NCBI RefSeq assembly: GCF_900497805.2
Contig: NW_020940358.1
Coordinates: 26,994,614 to 27,058,613 of the forward strand
Direction: 5' to 3'
Source of the DNA: Vombatus ursinus
Taxonomy: Eukaryota > Chordata > Mammalia > Diprotodontia > Vombatidae
DNA length: 64,000 bases
Shown here: one piece after another, positions 30,291 to 40,680 of the stretch
How the letters are laid out: each line of letters opens with the position of its first letter
Position numbering within the stretch: position 1 is the first letter of the stretch
The notes under the pieces: generated by a model
Databases searched by the model: none
What the model was told of the DNA's origin: nothing
What the model saw: the letters and a program-made list of their open reading frames with translations, nothing else
Made by a program: the position numbers and the translations under genes

Positions 30291-30960
30291 GGCAGTGAGG
30301 TGAGGAAGCTGTCCTTATAGCCCCTTCAGGTAACTCCATTACAGGAAACGCACTCAAAGGCGCCTTTCCATCCCCCCAGCCCAAACCAAGTGGAGGTGGT
30401 ACCTGCCTCTTAATTGAATTCTGTTCTTCTTCTCTCCTTATTGGCATTTTAAAATGCAAGTGTTCATTTAGAGAAAGAAACTGCATTAGGACCACTCTGT
30501 GCCTAGTGCGGGTTTCCATTTTAATTTGGGTTCATTATCTTTTCCTCTTATTAAGAAAAGTAAATCTGTTTTGTGTTTTCATTATCCCATTAGTTGAATG
30601 CAGCTCATCAGCAGCCATGGAAGGCCGCCTGTAAATAGCACCATTTTCATATTCAGCAGAGGCCCAGTCTCACAATTAGAGAAAGTGGCGTGATTTGAAA
30701 ATGAGTTACAATTGATTGTGTTTCAAAGAAAATGAAGTTTGGACCTGGCTAATTGCATTCTGCCTAAACATTTCAGCCCAAATGAGGCCACGGGAGGTTT
30801 GGGGCACGGTGGGAAAATAACAGAATCTGCCTTGGAAACGGCCCCCAAATTGCTTAATGTGATAGAGGCAATCCAATTAAGGCAGGGCGCTAATGACCCT
30901 GCTGCCTTTCTGAGGTGACTGGATTAAGTTCTCATCTTGAAGTCCCTTAAACTTGAACGT
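30291..30960. promoter_or_regulatory. Candidate conserved noncoding element (enhancer-like)
   Basis: About 670 bases have no recognisable repeat, although the flanks are repeat-packed. The core, about 30410-30910, has many short motifs used by homeodomain and bHLH factors: TCTTATTAAGAA, CCCATTAGTTGAATGCAG, CAGCTCATCAGCAGC, CACAATTAGAG, GGCTAATTGCATT and CAATCCAATTAAGG. No long open frame crosses it. Function and conservation are inferred, not shown. Confidence 0.5.
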
Positions 30961-31189
30961 ACTGATGGGCCTCCAAGTGGGGCATAGGTGAACTTCCTCC
31001 ATAGCTGAGGACACTATCTGTCTGTATCACATGAGTGATATTTGACTATACAGATGGTCTCCTGAGTTGTTTCACTTTAAGTGGCTATGACTACAGTTGA
31101 CAAAATATTTTCTAGTTAACAAAATATTTTCAGATACTTTCGCTCCTCCCCAAAGTTCTTTGAAGAAGTAGATCAAGTAGTAGAACAAG
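30961..31189. other. Unassigned stretch
   Basis: Contains a local near-direct repeat (AAAATATTTTCTAGTTAAC and AAAATATTTTCAG). Confidence 0.4.
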
Positions 31190-31485
31190 AGAATGTCAGA
31201 GACCAAGGGGCCCCTTAGAACATGGAACGTCACAACTGAAAGGAGTTGTAGAATACAGAATGTAAGCGACTGAAGGATCATTAGGGCATGGAATTAGAGC
31301 TGGGTAGAGCCTAAGAATATAGAAGGTCAGAACTGGGAGAGCCCTTAGAATGTAGAACATCAGATATGGAATAGCCCTTAGAACATGGAAAGTCATAGCT
31401 GAAAGGAGCCTTAGGACATGGAAGGTCAGAGCAGAAAGAGCCCTTGGAACATGAAAGGCCATAGCTGGAAGAAGAGGCCATAGAA
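31190..31485 (+). repeat. Degenerate tandem array of MIR/THER1 tail-like units
   Basis: Eight or so units of roughly 32-36 bases, for example GAACATGGAACGTCACAACT, GAACATGGAAAGTCATAGCT, GGACATGGAAGGTCAGAGCA and GAACATGAAAGGCCATAGCT. Minus-strand frames here (31072-31462) repeat the pattern LxVLTFHVLR, a by-product of the array. Confidence 0.85.
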
Positions 31486-31760
31486 GATAATAAGAGTTGC
31501 GGGATCTTGGAAATCCTCTAGTTTAGCTCTTCTATTTTTTAGAGGAAATTAAGACACACCAAGAAAATCCCTTCAGGACAGGGACTGTTTGATTGTTGTC
31601 TTGGCATTTCCAGTACCTAGTGGTGATTGGTGAGGAGCAACTGTTGAATTGGACGTAAGGATTTAAGTGACTTGTTCATAGCTAGTGAAAAAAGGCCAAG
31701 CTTGAACTCAAGTCCGGGTATCCCAAATCTTCTTACTAGTACACATCATTGCTCCTCCTG
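31486..31760 (-). mobile_element. MIR, antisense, with L2-type tail inside
   Basis: TCCTCTAGTTTAGCTCTTCT and TTCATAGCTAGTGAAAAAAG frame an inserted piece (about 31567-31645) carrying AGGACAGGGACTGTTTGATT. Confidence 0.65.
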
Positions 31761-31954
31761 AGTAAATAGTCATATCTACTAAGCTGGAGTATATTCACCT
31801 TGAGGGAGGTCAGTTGGTTGGACAAGCATTTTTAAGCATTTCCTGTATAGGAATGGTGCGATGCATTAGGGATACTAAGAAAAAGCAAAAGCCTTGTCCC
31901 CCTGCCCTCAAAGAGCTCGAATTCTATTGGGGGACAACATGCAAATAACTACAT

Positions 31955-32145
31955 TTACCCTCCATTAGATCGTAAGCTCCCTGTCTTTTTCTTATTTGTA
32001 TATCCATCTGCCTGCTCTTCTTTTTCTTTGGGATGTTTTTTGGGGAGAAAGTAAAAACTGGCCTGAAGCTAACATTAAAAAAGCACAGTGTCTGGCACAT
32101 CGTAGGAGCTTAACCAATGTATAGTGCATTGAATTAAATTGAATT
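31955..32145 (+). mobile_element. L2-type 3' end nested in antisense L2
   Basis: TCCATTAGATCGTAAGCTCC, ACAGTGTCTGGCACATCGTA and GGAGCTTAACCAATG, with about 70 bases of foreign sequence in the middle. Confidence 0.7.
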
Positions 32146-32679
32146 CAAGATTTATCCAGTGTAAATGAAAACTCTCAGAATGAAGGTTCTAGCTAGCAGA
32201 TGGAGGAGAGGAGTAGCGGTGGGGACACCAGGGAAGGCCTCTTGCAGGAGGTGGGATTTGATCTGATTCTTGAAGGAGAACAGGGAAGCCAGAAGGCAGA
32301 GTGAAGAAAAATCATTTCAGGATTGAGGGACAGCTAGCCCAGAGACAAGAAACAGAGTGTCAGGAGTGCAGAATGGCAAGTAAGCTGGTGGAGCTAGATC
32401 ATAGGGTGCATAGAGGGGAGTAAAGCATTAGAAAAAATAATAGATAAGAAGGGGCTTGGTTTTGAGGGATTTAAATGCCAAACAGAGGATTTTATACTTG
32501 ATCTTGAGGGGAATAGGTAGCCACTGGAGTTTATTGAGGAGTAGGACTACATGGTCAGACCTGGGGAGGAAGAACATGGTAGCAGAATGGAGAATGGACT
32601 AGAGTGGGGAGAGACTTGAGATGGAAAATCCAAATAGAAGGCGATTACAAGGGTCCAAGCACAATATGATGAGGGTAGG

Positions 32680-32965
32680 GACTATGTTTTTCCTTCTCCA
32701 GTGTTCAGTATAAGCAAGGGCACAAGAGAAGTGGTACAGAAGGCATACTCAAATGAATCTATGATCTCCATGAGTTGAATGTTCCCTTCAATGACACCGA
32801 TTGCCATCCATCCTTGCCTATCCATCCCATGCAACTCTTATCTGCATCTTCCCATAAGTTCATCACAGAGGATCCATCTGATGTGCTGGAGGCCTTCCTC
32901 CTTAAATTCAAGGATGTTAGTGGAAGTTGTGAAGGGCTTGAAGTATTCAACAGAAGACTTTGGTG
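32680..32965. other. Unclassified insertion in L2
   Basis: The L2 is broken after about 32680 and resumes at CAATAGGAAGTCCTCAGAAT. The insert contains ATTGCCATCCATCCTTGCCT and CACAGAGGATCCATCTGATG. Frames on both strands (32759-32969) have no known domain. It may be a marsupial repeat not recognised here. Confidence 0.5.
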
Positions 32966-33059
32966 CTAGAGGCAATAGGAAGTCCTCAGAATTTATTAAT
33001 AGGGTGACATGGTCATACTTGTGCTTTAGGAAAATCCCTTTTTTGGGTTTGTTTGTTTT

Positions 33060-33148
33060 TTTTTTTTTGCTTTTTTGGTGAGGCAATCAGGGTGAAGTGA
33101 CTTGCCCAGGGCCACACAGCTAGTAAGTGTCACTATCTAGCTGCCCCA
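33060..33148 (-). mobile_element. MAR1-type SINE scrap
   Basis: A T run, then GGTGAAGTGACTTGCCCAGG, CACACAGCTAGTAAGTGTCA and CTATCTAGCTGCCCC, with a large internal deletion. Confidence 0.75.
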
Positions 33149-33647
33149 GGAAAATCACTTTAGCAACTAAGTAAAGGAAGTATTAAGATAGGTGTAGATT
33201 TGCATGTAGGAGAATAACCAGCAGGGTATTACTATTACCTAGGTGTGAGGGCCTATACCAGTATGGTAGCATCATTAGAGGAGAGAAGGGGGTATGTACA
33301 AGAGATGTTATCAATGTAGGAACATGATTTGACAAGAGATTTGATCTGTGGAGTGAATGCAAGTGAGTAGTTACATGTTATGAAGTTATAAGCCTGGGTG
33401 ACTTGGAGGATGGTGGTACTCTCAACAATAGCAAAGTTGGGAGGAGGGGAGGCTTTTTCGTGGAGGAAGAATGAGTTCTGTTTTGGACACAATGAATTTG
33501 AGATGTCTATGGGAATCCAGTTTGAGATGTCCAATAGGCAGTTGGAGATGTGAGATCAAAGTCAGAAGAGATGTTAGGGCTGGAATCATCTGTATAGAGA
33601 TGATCATTGAATCCATGGGAGCCAATAAGATCGCCAAGCTAGATAGT

Positions 33648-33965
33648 CTAGAAAGAAAGAAGAAATCCCAAGACAGAACCTTGGGGAATATCCATGGCTA
33701 GTGAGCATAATCGGCATGAAGATCCAGCAAAGGAGACTGAGAAGGAGCTGTCACACAGGTAGGAGGGGAACCACGAGAGAACAGGGTCAAGAAAACCTAG
33801 AGAAGAGAGAGTGTCCAGGAGGATGGGGTGATCTATGGTGTCAAAGGCTGCAGAAAGGTCAAGGAGGACAAGGAGTAAGAAAAGGCCAGCTAAGGTGTCA
33901 TTGTTTACTTTGGACAGGCAGTTCAGTTGAATGATGAGGTCGGGAACCAGATTGTTAAAGGTCAA
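33648..33965 (-). pseudogene. L2 reverse transcriptase fragment
   Basis: The 105-residue frame contains LDLSAAFDTIDHPILLDTL and IPQGSVLGFLL, which match the reverse transcriptase blocks LDLSAAFDTVDH and GVPQGSVLGP of L2/CR1-clade LINEs. The spacing between blocks is normal. The YxDD catalytic motif lies beyond the end of this open piece. It is a host-genome fossil of an L2, here open for 105 codons by chance. Confidence 0.9.
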
Positions 33966-34151
33966 GAGGTGGGTAAGAGGAGAGGAAGTAAAGGCACCTG
34001 GTATAGAGGCTTTCTTCAGGAGTCTAAGCTCCTAGGAAGGGGAGGAGAGATATCAGACAATAGTTAATGGGAATGTTCAGAGGAAGAGAGGATTTTTAAG
34101 GTTGGGGGAGACATGAGCATGTTTGTAAGCAACAAGGAAGATACCAGTAGA

Positions 34152-34402
34152 CTTTGCTGTTGGTTGTTGTTGAGTTGTTTCAGTTGTGATCAACTCTTCA
34201 TGACCCCATTTTGAGTTTTCTTGGCAGAGATACTGGAGTGGCTTGCCATTTCCTTCTCCAGCTCATTTGATGTATGCGGAAACTAAGGCAAATGGGATGA
34301 AGTGACCTGCCCAGAGTCACATAACTGTTAAGTGTCTGAGGTCAGATTTGAACTCAGGAAGATGAGCCCAGTGCTCTACCCACTATGTCACCTACTACCC
34401 CA
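34152..34402 (-). mobile_element. MAR1-type SINE in L2
   Basis: GTTGTTGTTGAGTTGTTTCA to TATGTCACCTACTACCCCA. The 9-bp repeat ACCAGTAGA at 34143-34151 and 34403-34411 is its target duplication. Confidence 0.95.
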
Positions 34403-34817
34403 ACCAGTAGATAGAGAGAGATAAAAGCTTAGAAAGAGTAGAAATGATAGTGGGGATAATCTGCTGGAGAGATAGGAGGGGATGGGATCAAGGGGGCATG
34501 TAGAGGGGTTGACCTTGGCAAGGAGAAGGGACATCCCTTTATTAGAGATGGGAGTAAAGGAGAAGAAAGCAGAGGAAGATCTGCTTGAATGATGTGAGAG
34601 GAGGAAGAGTGGAGAAGAGAGAGTTCTGTGAGAAGGACCTCAGTCTTTTGGGTGAAACATGAATCCAGGTCTTTAACCGAGAGACTTGGAGATGGGGTAG
34701 GAGGCTTGAAAGACGACAAGAAGGTTTGGAACAGCTGCTACTGGATTAGGAATGTGGAAGAGGATTGCCTTGCTATGAGAACTCATTTGAGATGATATAA
34801 TAGATTTATCAATAAGC

Positions 34818-34965
34818 ATGGTATAGTAGAAAAACACTGAATTTGGAGTCTGAAAATCTGGATTCAAAGTGGGCTTTAGTTTTTCTTCTAAATGGAAGGG
34901 ATTGAACCAGATATGCTATTAAATCCCATTCCAACTTTCACATTCTATATTCCAAGTCCCCTTCT
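34818..34965 (+). mobile_element. MIR/THER1, internal deletion
   Basis: CATGGTATAGTAGAAAAACA, GAATTTGGAGTCTGAAAATC and CAACTTTCACATTCTATATT. Confidence 0.75.
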
Positions 34966-35429
34966 CATTTTATTAGTTTTTGACTGATTATCTACACTCT
35001 GAAAGCCTTTACTGAGATAGTAGCTAGGTTGGAAATTATGAATTTGGACCATTTAGAATGTAAAAACTTGGATTCTCTCCCCTGTCCCCCCTCCCCACCT
35101 GTCTGCTGAGCAGTGAAAAAAAAGTCTAAGAATATTTCTGGATCTCCAATCATTTTCCTTCCTCCTCTAAAAAAAAATTAAGTGAAAGAAGAAAGCTGTG
35201 GAGAAGGGTAAATGCCTCTTTGACCAACAGCTGGGGATGGTGAACATGGCAAGCTAAGGAAGGAAGACTTGTATCCCTGACCCAGCCATTATCTGCCCCC
35301 TTGCCTTCAGCCAAGTTGTAATAACCCCCTCCCTAGGGCCTGGCTTTCAGAGACAGTGCTGACATGTAGGCAGGTCCTGACCATGCAATGACAAATTCAA
35401 AAGCTGCTGCTTGCTCTTGTCAAGGGGAC
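34966..35429. other. Unassigned stretch
   Basis: No repeat recognised. C-rich patch at 35080-35110 and A run at 35115. Confidence 0.4.
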
Positions 35430-35625
35430 AGGAGGCAACTCCACATAGTCAAAAGACCCCTGGGCACTGCCATCTGACCGGCAACTGAACCCTGTTATAT
35501 GTGTTGTCTCCCTCAGTTTGAGTCTGGGTCCCTTGAAAGCAGGGTCTATCTTGTTTTTTTTTTTAATTTGTGTTTCCAGCACTTAGCACATAATAAATGT
35601 TTAATGAGTGATTTTTCATTCAAGA
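35430..35625 (+). mobile_element. MIR3-type element
   Basis: GGCACTGCCATCTGACCGGC, AACCCTGTTATATGTGTTGT and ACTTAGCACATAATAAATG. Same layout as 36115, 39830 and 46331. Confidence 0.75.
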
Positions 35626-35631
35626 AGCCCT

Positions 35632-35790
35632 AGGCTAGAAGTTCAGATTCTGTGGTTTGAGTGGGGCCTTAGATAAATTACTCCCCTTTTCTCAGTCTTA
35701 AATTTTCTTACCTGCAAAATGAGGGAGGTTAAATTAGAAGATCTCCAAGGTCACTTCCAGCTCTAAAGTTCTATGGTTTTGTGATTCCCT
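35632..35790 (+). mobile_element. MIR/THER1
   Basis: TTCAGATTCTGTGGTTTGAG, AATGAGGGAGGTTAAATTAG and CACTTCCAGCTCTAAAGTTC. Confidence 0.8.
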
Positions 35791-36114
35791 GAGGATCTCC
35801 TGCCATGAGAGCCACAAGTGGTATCTGCTGAGGAACCTACACTCTCTTCCCACCCCTACCTCCTCCCCCATCCCTGGGCTGGCCCAGATCCAATGGGGCA
35901 CTTGTTACTGGATGCCTTTCCTCTGACCCATCCCCCTCCTCACTCCCAGGCAGTCCAGACCCCATGGGACAAATGGTAAGAAAGGGCAACATGACTTCAT
36001 ACACTGCTTACATTGCTAAGAAGAGATCGGGGTGGCCTGACTCTAATCTTTCCAATCACATGGAGAAGCACCAAGTCATAGCATCTGCCCTGCATCTACA
36101 CCCTCCAGAGCCTG
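35791..36114. other. Unassigned stretch
   Basis: C-rich unique DNA (TACCTCCTCCCCCATCCCTG); no gene signal. Confidence 0.4.
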
Positions 36115-36398
36115 GGCACTGTGCTCTGATCTGCTGATGCACCCTGACGACCTCTTTAGAATCCTAAGCCTTGCCATCTGCTCACCTGATGTACCCTTAG
36201 GAACCTGGGCCTTTCCAGCTGCCCTACAGCTGAACTCTCTTTTATGTGTTGTCTACTCCAATTAAAGTAGGAGCTCCTTGAGAATAGAACCTGAATTCTT
36301 TTTTTCCAGTATGTATCCTCAGTGCTTGGCACATAATAAGTCTTAATAAGTGCTTTTTCATCCATCTGCCTATCCATCCATCCATCCATCCATTCACT
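36115..36398 (+). mobile_element. MIR3-type element with (CATC)n
   Basis: CTTTCCAGCTGCCCTACAGC, TTTTATGTGTTGTCTACTCC and AGTGCTTGGCACATAATAAG, followed by CATC steps at about 36359-36393. Confidence 0.8.
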
Positions 36399-36531
36399 CA
36401 GACATGAGCCTGTTGAGCTCCAGTAACATGCTAAATCTCTCCAGGGTCTCCCACAGCCAAGCAGCTTGGCTTCCAACACTGTGCTTTCTCTCCCTTCTGT
36501 CCAAGGGCTTGTGTGGCAGCTGGGTTCTCTT

Positions 36532-36532
<1 letters not shown>

Positions 36533-36581
<49 letters not shown>

Positions 36582-36582
36582 T
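36533..36582 (+). repeat. (CA)n microsatellite
   Basis: About 20 CA steps, ending CACGCACAC. Frames read through it give only Cys-Val or His-Thr runs. Confidence 0.97.
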
Positions 36583-36863
36583 CTGGCACATTTGATGAAC
36601 ACACAGGCAAGGCCATGAATATGCTATGTGAGTCCAGCAGCTTCTGAAATAGTGTTGCAAAATAGGTGAGCTAGTCTCCTTTCTCTTACAGCTCCCCAAG
36701 ACACCTAAGTAGCCTCACCATTTTAGGAGAAGAGAAGGCTGTCTCAGCTATGGCAGGAATCCTGGACATAGGGATTCTGGAGGGCTGGACGAATCATTCT
36801 AGCTCAATTTCTTCTTCTCTAAAACATGGGCATAACAATCCCTAACCTTCCTCCTTCATACTA

Positions 36864-37030
36864 ATTAATAATAACTAGCATTATATAGTATCTACTGTGT
36901 GCTAGGCATTGTGCTAAGTGCTTTATAAATATTATCATATTTGATCTTCACAACAACCCTGAGAGGTAGGTGCTATTATTATTAGCTCCATTTTATAAAT
37001 GAAGAAACTGAGGCTAATGGTGGTTAAGTT
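36864..37030 (-). mobile_element. MIR, antisense
   Basis: GTGCTAGGCATTGTGCTAAG, ACAACAACCCTGAGAGGTAG and GAAGAAACTGAGGCTAATGG. Confidence 0.9.
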
Positions 37031-37274
37031 GATAGGGTGATGGGAGGATCAGATGAAACCAGGAGTATGGAAAGATTTTGTATCAGTAAAGGACTGAACT
37101 CATATGAAACGATATTTTTACTGTATACTAACAAATAATTTGAATGTATATTCCAAATATATAATTGAGATAACTGGGAGAAGAATTTGACAAGCAGGTA
37201 TTAATACCTCTTGTGTATGTTTCTTGCAAAGAGGGTGTTTAGAGGTGGAGAGCTAGGGATTTCAAAGGCTTCCT

Positions 37275-37458
37275 GGGATTTAGAGGTGTAGAAACTCTTA
37301 CGAGATCAAGCACTTCGTTTTTTACAAAGGAAGACAGTGAAGCCCAGACAGGGGACCTGCTTTTCCCAAGGCCACACATTTTCCCCAAGAAGTAATGGAG
37401 CTAGGACTTGGACTTAAGTCCTTTGATTGAAAGTCTGGGGCTCTTTCCACTCCAACAC
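37275..37458 (-). mobile_element. Degenerate MIR, antisense
   Basis: TTTTTTACAAAGGAAGACAG, GGCCACACATTTTCCCC and GGGGCTCTTTCCACTCCAAC. Confidence 0.6.
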
Positions 37459-37459
37459 A

Positions 37460-38190
37460 AAATTTCAGGGAGCAGATTTATCTCTTCAGAGACCTTCTCA
37501 GCCAAACATCTGGGTTTATTGACAAGGAAGCAGAAAGGCCTTGGGAAAGTGGGACTGGTAAACTTGATAGGCTCGTTGTGGGGAGGTGGGGAGGACGCTG
37601 GGCTGGAGCAGGGGAATTCCAGGGGTTATCTCATCAGAAGATCAGTGGCTCTTACCCACTCCCCCCAAAGCTATGTCAGAAACCTCACTGTTAGGGTGAG
37701 AGGTGGTCATTTTAATGAGAGCCCTTTAAATCTCTTCCTTGGTAGGAATTCAATATTGAAGAGAGAAACCCTGTACAAATAAGCTCTCACTCTGCTTCTC
37801 AGCTCTTACTGCTTGCTAATTACTGGGGCTGCTATTCCCAAATCTAACTAGCAAGGCTGCCAGTCAAACCACAGTCTCTCCAGCTCAGTCAAAGCTATAA
37901 AGCAGCCAGTTGCTCCATGCTTCCCCTCCCCAGCCCGTTTGGACTCTGTAGCAGTGTTTGTGTATTGTCCAGAACCTATTAATTAGTTTAATATTTTTGA
38001 AGCACTTAAGGCACCTCACCCCCACTCACACAGTAGAGCCCTAGAAAAGCTTCCCTGGGTACAAAGGAATACGTGAGTCCAAAATTCATTCAAAACTATA
38101 GCTCATGACTCCCCACCGAAATGTTTACTTTTACTAGTTAGCTTTGGAAACAATTAGTTCCAAGCAAAGGTATTTAATGAAATAGCATAG
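37460..38190. promoter_or_regulatory. Second candidate conserved noncoding element
   Basis: Repeat-free for about 700 bases. Homeodomain-type motifs cluster: CATTTTAATGAGAG, TGCTAATTACTGGGG, TATTAATTAGTTTAAT, ACTAGTTAGC and ACAATTAGTTCC. AGCTATAAAGCAGCC near 37893 is TATA-like. The 124-aa frame 37408-37782 starts inside a MIR and has no domain, so it is not taken as a gene. Confidence 0.45.
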
Positions 38191-38195
38191 TGAGA

Positions 38196-38400
38196 ATCAG
38201 TCAATCAACAAGCAATTACTGTTTGCTATATGCCAAGAACTGTATTACATTCTGGAAATACAAAGATGGAACAAGTGATACTCTCAAGGAACTTAGAGGA
38301 GCAAACATTCCCACAAATATTAAATCATCATCGAGAATAATGAAAACTGTATTGGGATCGAATAACAGACACACATGTAGAAAATGTGTGACAAGATAAC
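38196..38400 (-). mobile_element. L2 3' end, antisense, diverged
   Basis: CAATCAACAAGCAATTACTG, TATATGCCAAGAACTGTATT and ACTCTCAAGGAACTTAGAGG. Beyond 38330 it is uncertain. Confidence 0.6.
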
Positions 38401-38699
38401 TATGCCTGCAAACTGCTGGAGGGACACACATACAAAGTAACACGTATGATTAGAGCACACAAGGAGATGCAACTCATTCCTCCAAAAGAATCAGGGCCTC
38501 TGATGTCTTCTAGGGACGTCATTGAGATGCTCTTGCTGGGCCAGCTCCCCGTTGGTGGGGTGGCATCCTTATTGGGTGAGTTATTCTACTAGTCTCATAA
38601 TGATTTCATTTCTCCTTCTCTGTATCTGTTTCCTCTAGTAAAAGGAGTAGGCTGATCTGTAAGCCCTCTCTAGATCTAAATTGTGAGGTTCAATACCTT

Positions 38700-39775
38700 A
38701 CCTAGAATGCCTTCTGCCCATCCCTCTCTGACTACCGAAATCTTTTCCATACCTTTTAAGGCCTCACTCAAATGTTACCTTCCACCCCAGGAAGCTTTCT
38801 CTGATCTCCCCAGCCTTAAATGACCATTTTATTCTACCAATCACCCATAGTTCTTTATTCCTCTTTTAGTTATTATCCTATTCTAGTCTATTAGTTACTG
38901 TACAGTTGTAACTCAAAGGGGCTGCCCTTTGAGCATGCCCAGTTTGGACATCATGAAGCCCAATGCATACTCTACCATGTGGGTAGGCAGTAGCTTCCTC
39001 CATTGGCTGCCTGTATCATTAAAAGCTGGTAGCTTTTTCTGCCATCTTTTCATTTTTTTGGCTGCTTTCTTCTCTGTGGCTGCTGTTTGCTATATGCCCA
39101 AGTGCACTCCATGAATTGAATCAGTAAGAGGGGAGGGACTTGATGTCCCCTGCTTACTTCTCTTTTACCCCAAGATTACTGCAAACCAGCAAGCCTGACT
39201 CTAAGGACCCAGTGGCTCCAACTCTAGGTGTCTGGGGATCACTTCTGGCAAATGAAACTAAGGACAAACAATACAGAACAGAAACAAACACCCCAGGTTT
39301 TTAGGCCCATTTTTCTGGTAAGCAGGGGAAGTCATGTCCTTCCCCTCTCACTGATTCAGTTCATAGCATCCTTGAAGAAAAGGGTAAAACCAAAAAAATG
39401 GCAGAAAAAGCCACTGACTCAATCTCACCATTTTTAAAGACACAGAAAGCCTACCAAGGATGCCATCCCTATCCGCGTGGAAGGAGATGCAACAGGTTCC
39501 CTGTTATCCAAACTGGGCATGCTCAAAAGCCAGCCTGGGTTACAGTTGTAGAGTATTTCTATACTCCGCTGCTCTGCTTTCCCCACTGAGATTACCTTCC
39601 ATCCACTCTATCTATCTTGTATATACCTAGCTGTGTACATGTTATCTCCTCCATTAGAATGCAAGCTCCTTGAGAGCAGGTACCATTTTTTTTTCTTTTC
39701 TTTCTTTGTATCCCCAGAGTGTCCAGTCCTGGCACACAGAAAGCACTTAATAAGTATTTTGAATTGAATGAAAAA
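38700..39775 (+). mobile_element. L2 3' end split by a DNA element
   Basis: TTTTAAGGCCTCACTCAAAT and CCAGGAAGCTTTCTCTGATC precede the insert. TCTTGTATATACCTAGCTGT, TTAGAATGCAAGCTCCTTGA and GCACTTAATAAGTATTTTG follow it. Confidence 0.85.
38903..39548. mobile_element. Inverted-repeat DNA element with TA flanks (Tc1/mariner-like candidate)
   Basis: The left end (38903-38948) and the reverse complement of the right end (39507-39548) share GAGCATGCCCAGTTTGGA exactly, and their outer parts (CAGTTGTAACTC and CAACTGTAACCC) are similar. TA lies on both sides (38901-38902, 39549-39550). The 646-bp body has no long open frame, so it is nonautonomous. It interrupts an L2. Family assignment is inferred from the TA flanks only. 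Confidence 0.7.
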
Positions 39776-39829
39776 TGTATATCAGTCTTATGTGCCTTCC
39801 ACACTGTGGCCAAACTGAATTACAAGACG

Positions 39830-40055
39830 TCGGGGCCACTGAGTCTTATCATTTGCCTGGTCACTGAAGCCTAAGGACCACTTGGCCTTTCCATCTACCC
39901 TGTGACTGAATCCTCCCCTATTTGTCATCTTCCTCATTAGAATGTAGGCTCTTTGAAGGTATGGAAAGTCTGGATTTTCTATGTGTAACCCTAGGATTTA
40001 GCATAGCACTTGTCACATAATAAGTTCTTAAAGAATGTTTTCTCATTCATTCATT
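39830..40055 (+). mobile_element. MIR3-type element
   Basis: GGCCTTTCCATCTACCCTGT, CTATTTGTCATCTTCCTCAT and TTAGAATGTAGGCTCTTTGA, ending with CATT steps. Confidence 0.8.
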
Positions 40056-40059
40056 CAAA

Positions 40060-40680
40060 CCAATTTACTGGTAATAAGAATCTATTAGGTGCTTGTTATA
40101 TTCAAGTCCCTTGTGGATACAAAGAAAAATATGAGAAAGGGTTCCTGCTCTCAATGAGCTTATGGTCTAATGGGTGCTACAAGATGGAAACAGTTCATTA
40201 ATTTCAGGAAGGAGAGAGCTCTAATTAGGGGAATGAAGAAAGACTTCCTATCGGAGGTGACACCAGGGCTGAGGTTTGACAGAAGCTAGGGAGAACATTC
40301 TAGGCATGGGGGATACAGCTTGTGAAAAGTTATGATTCAGAGGCAGGAGGTGAACTGCTGACTTTGGGAAACAGTAAGGAGGCCAAGTAGTTAGAATGTG
40401 CAACCCATGGAAAATGAAAACCGTCTGGAAAGGCGGGATGGAGTCACACTGTATAGGCTATTTTTGCCTTTCTTTGAGTCCTTAGTATCTGGCGCATAGT
40501 AGGCACTTAATAAAGGTGTGTTGACTTGACTTTAAAGGACAAACAGATGAGTTTGCATTTTATCCTAAAGGCAATAGGGAGCCCTAATGAGTCTTGATCA
40601 GGGGAGTATCATGTTCAGACCTATGCTATAGGAATGTATTTTGACAGCTGTGGCAGAATGATTGAGGAAAGAAACTAGAA
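40060..40680 (-). mobile_element. L2, antisense, with a nested L2-type tail
   Basis: TCTATTAGGTGCTTGTTATA, GAGGTGACACCAGGGCTGAG, CAATAGGGAGCCCTAATGAG and TGACAGCTGTGGCAGAATGA. A plus-strand tail (about 40458-40532, CGCATAGTAGGCACTTAATA) is inserted. Confidence 0.85.

Larger units (their letters stand above)
31790..34770 (-). mobile_element. Long L2, antisense, with nested insertions
   Basis: From the 3' end (AAGCATTTCCTGTATAGGAA, GAATTCTATTGGGGGACAAC) through TTGAGGGATTTAAATGCC, TTTGAGATGTCCAATAGGCA and the reverse transcriptase region to AAACATGAATCCAGGTCTTT. It is the longest LINE copy in the window, nearly 3 kb with its insertions, and carries an L2 tail, an unknown piece, a SINE scrap and a MAR1. 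Confidence 0.9.

Noticed and set aside
37408-37782. 124-aa open frame on plus
   Set aside because: Its start lies in a decayed MIR and the rest has no domain; kept only as unique sequence.
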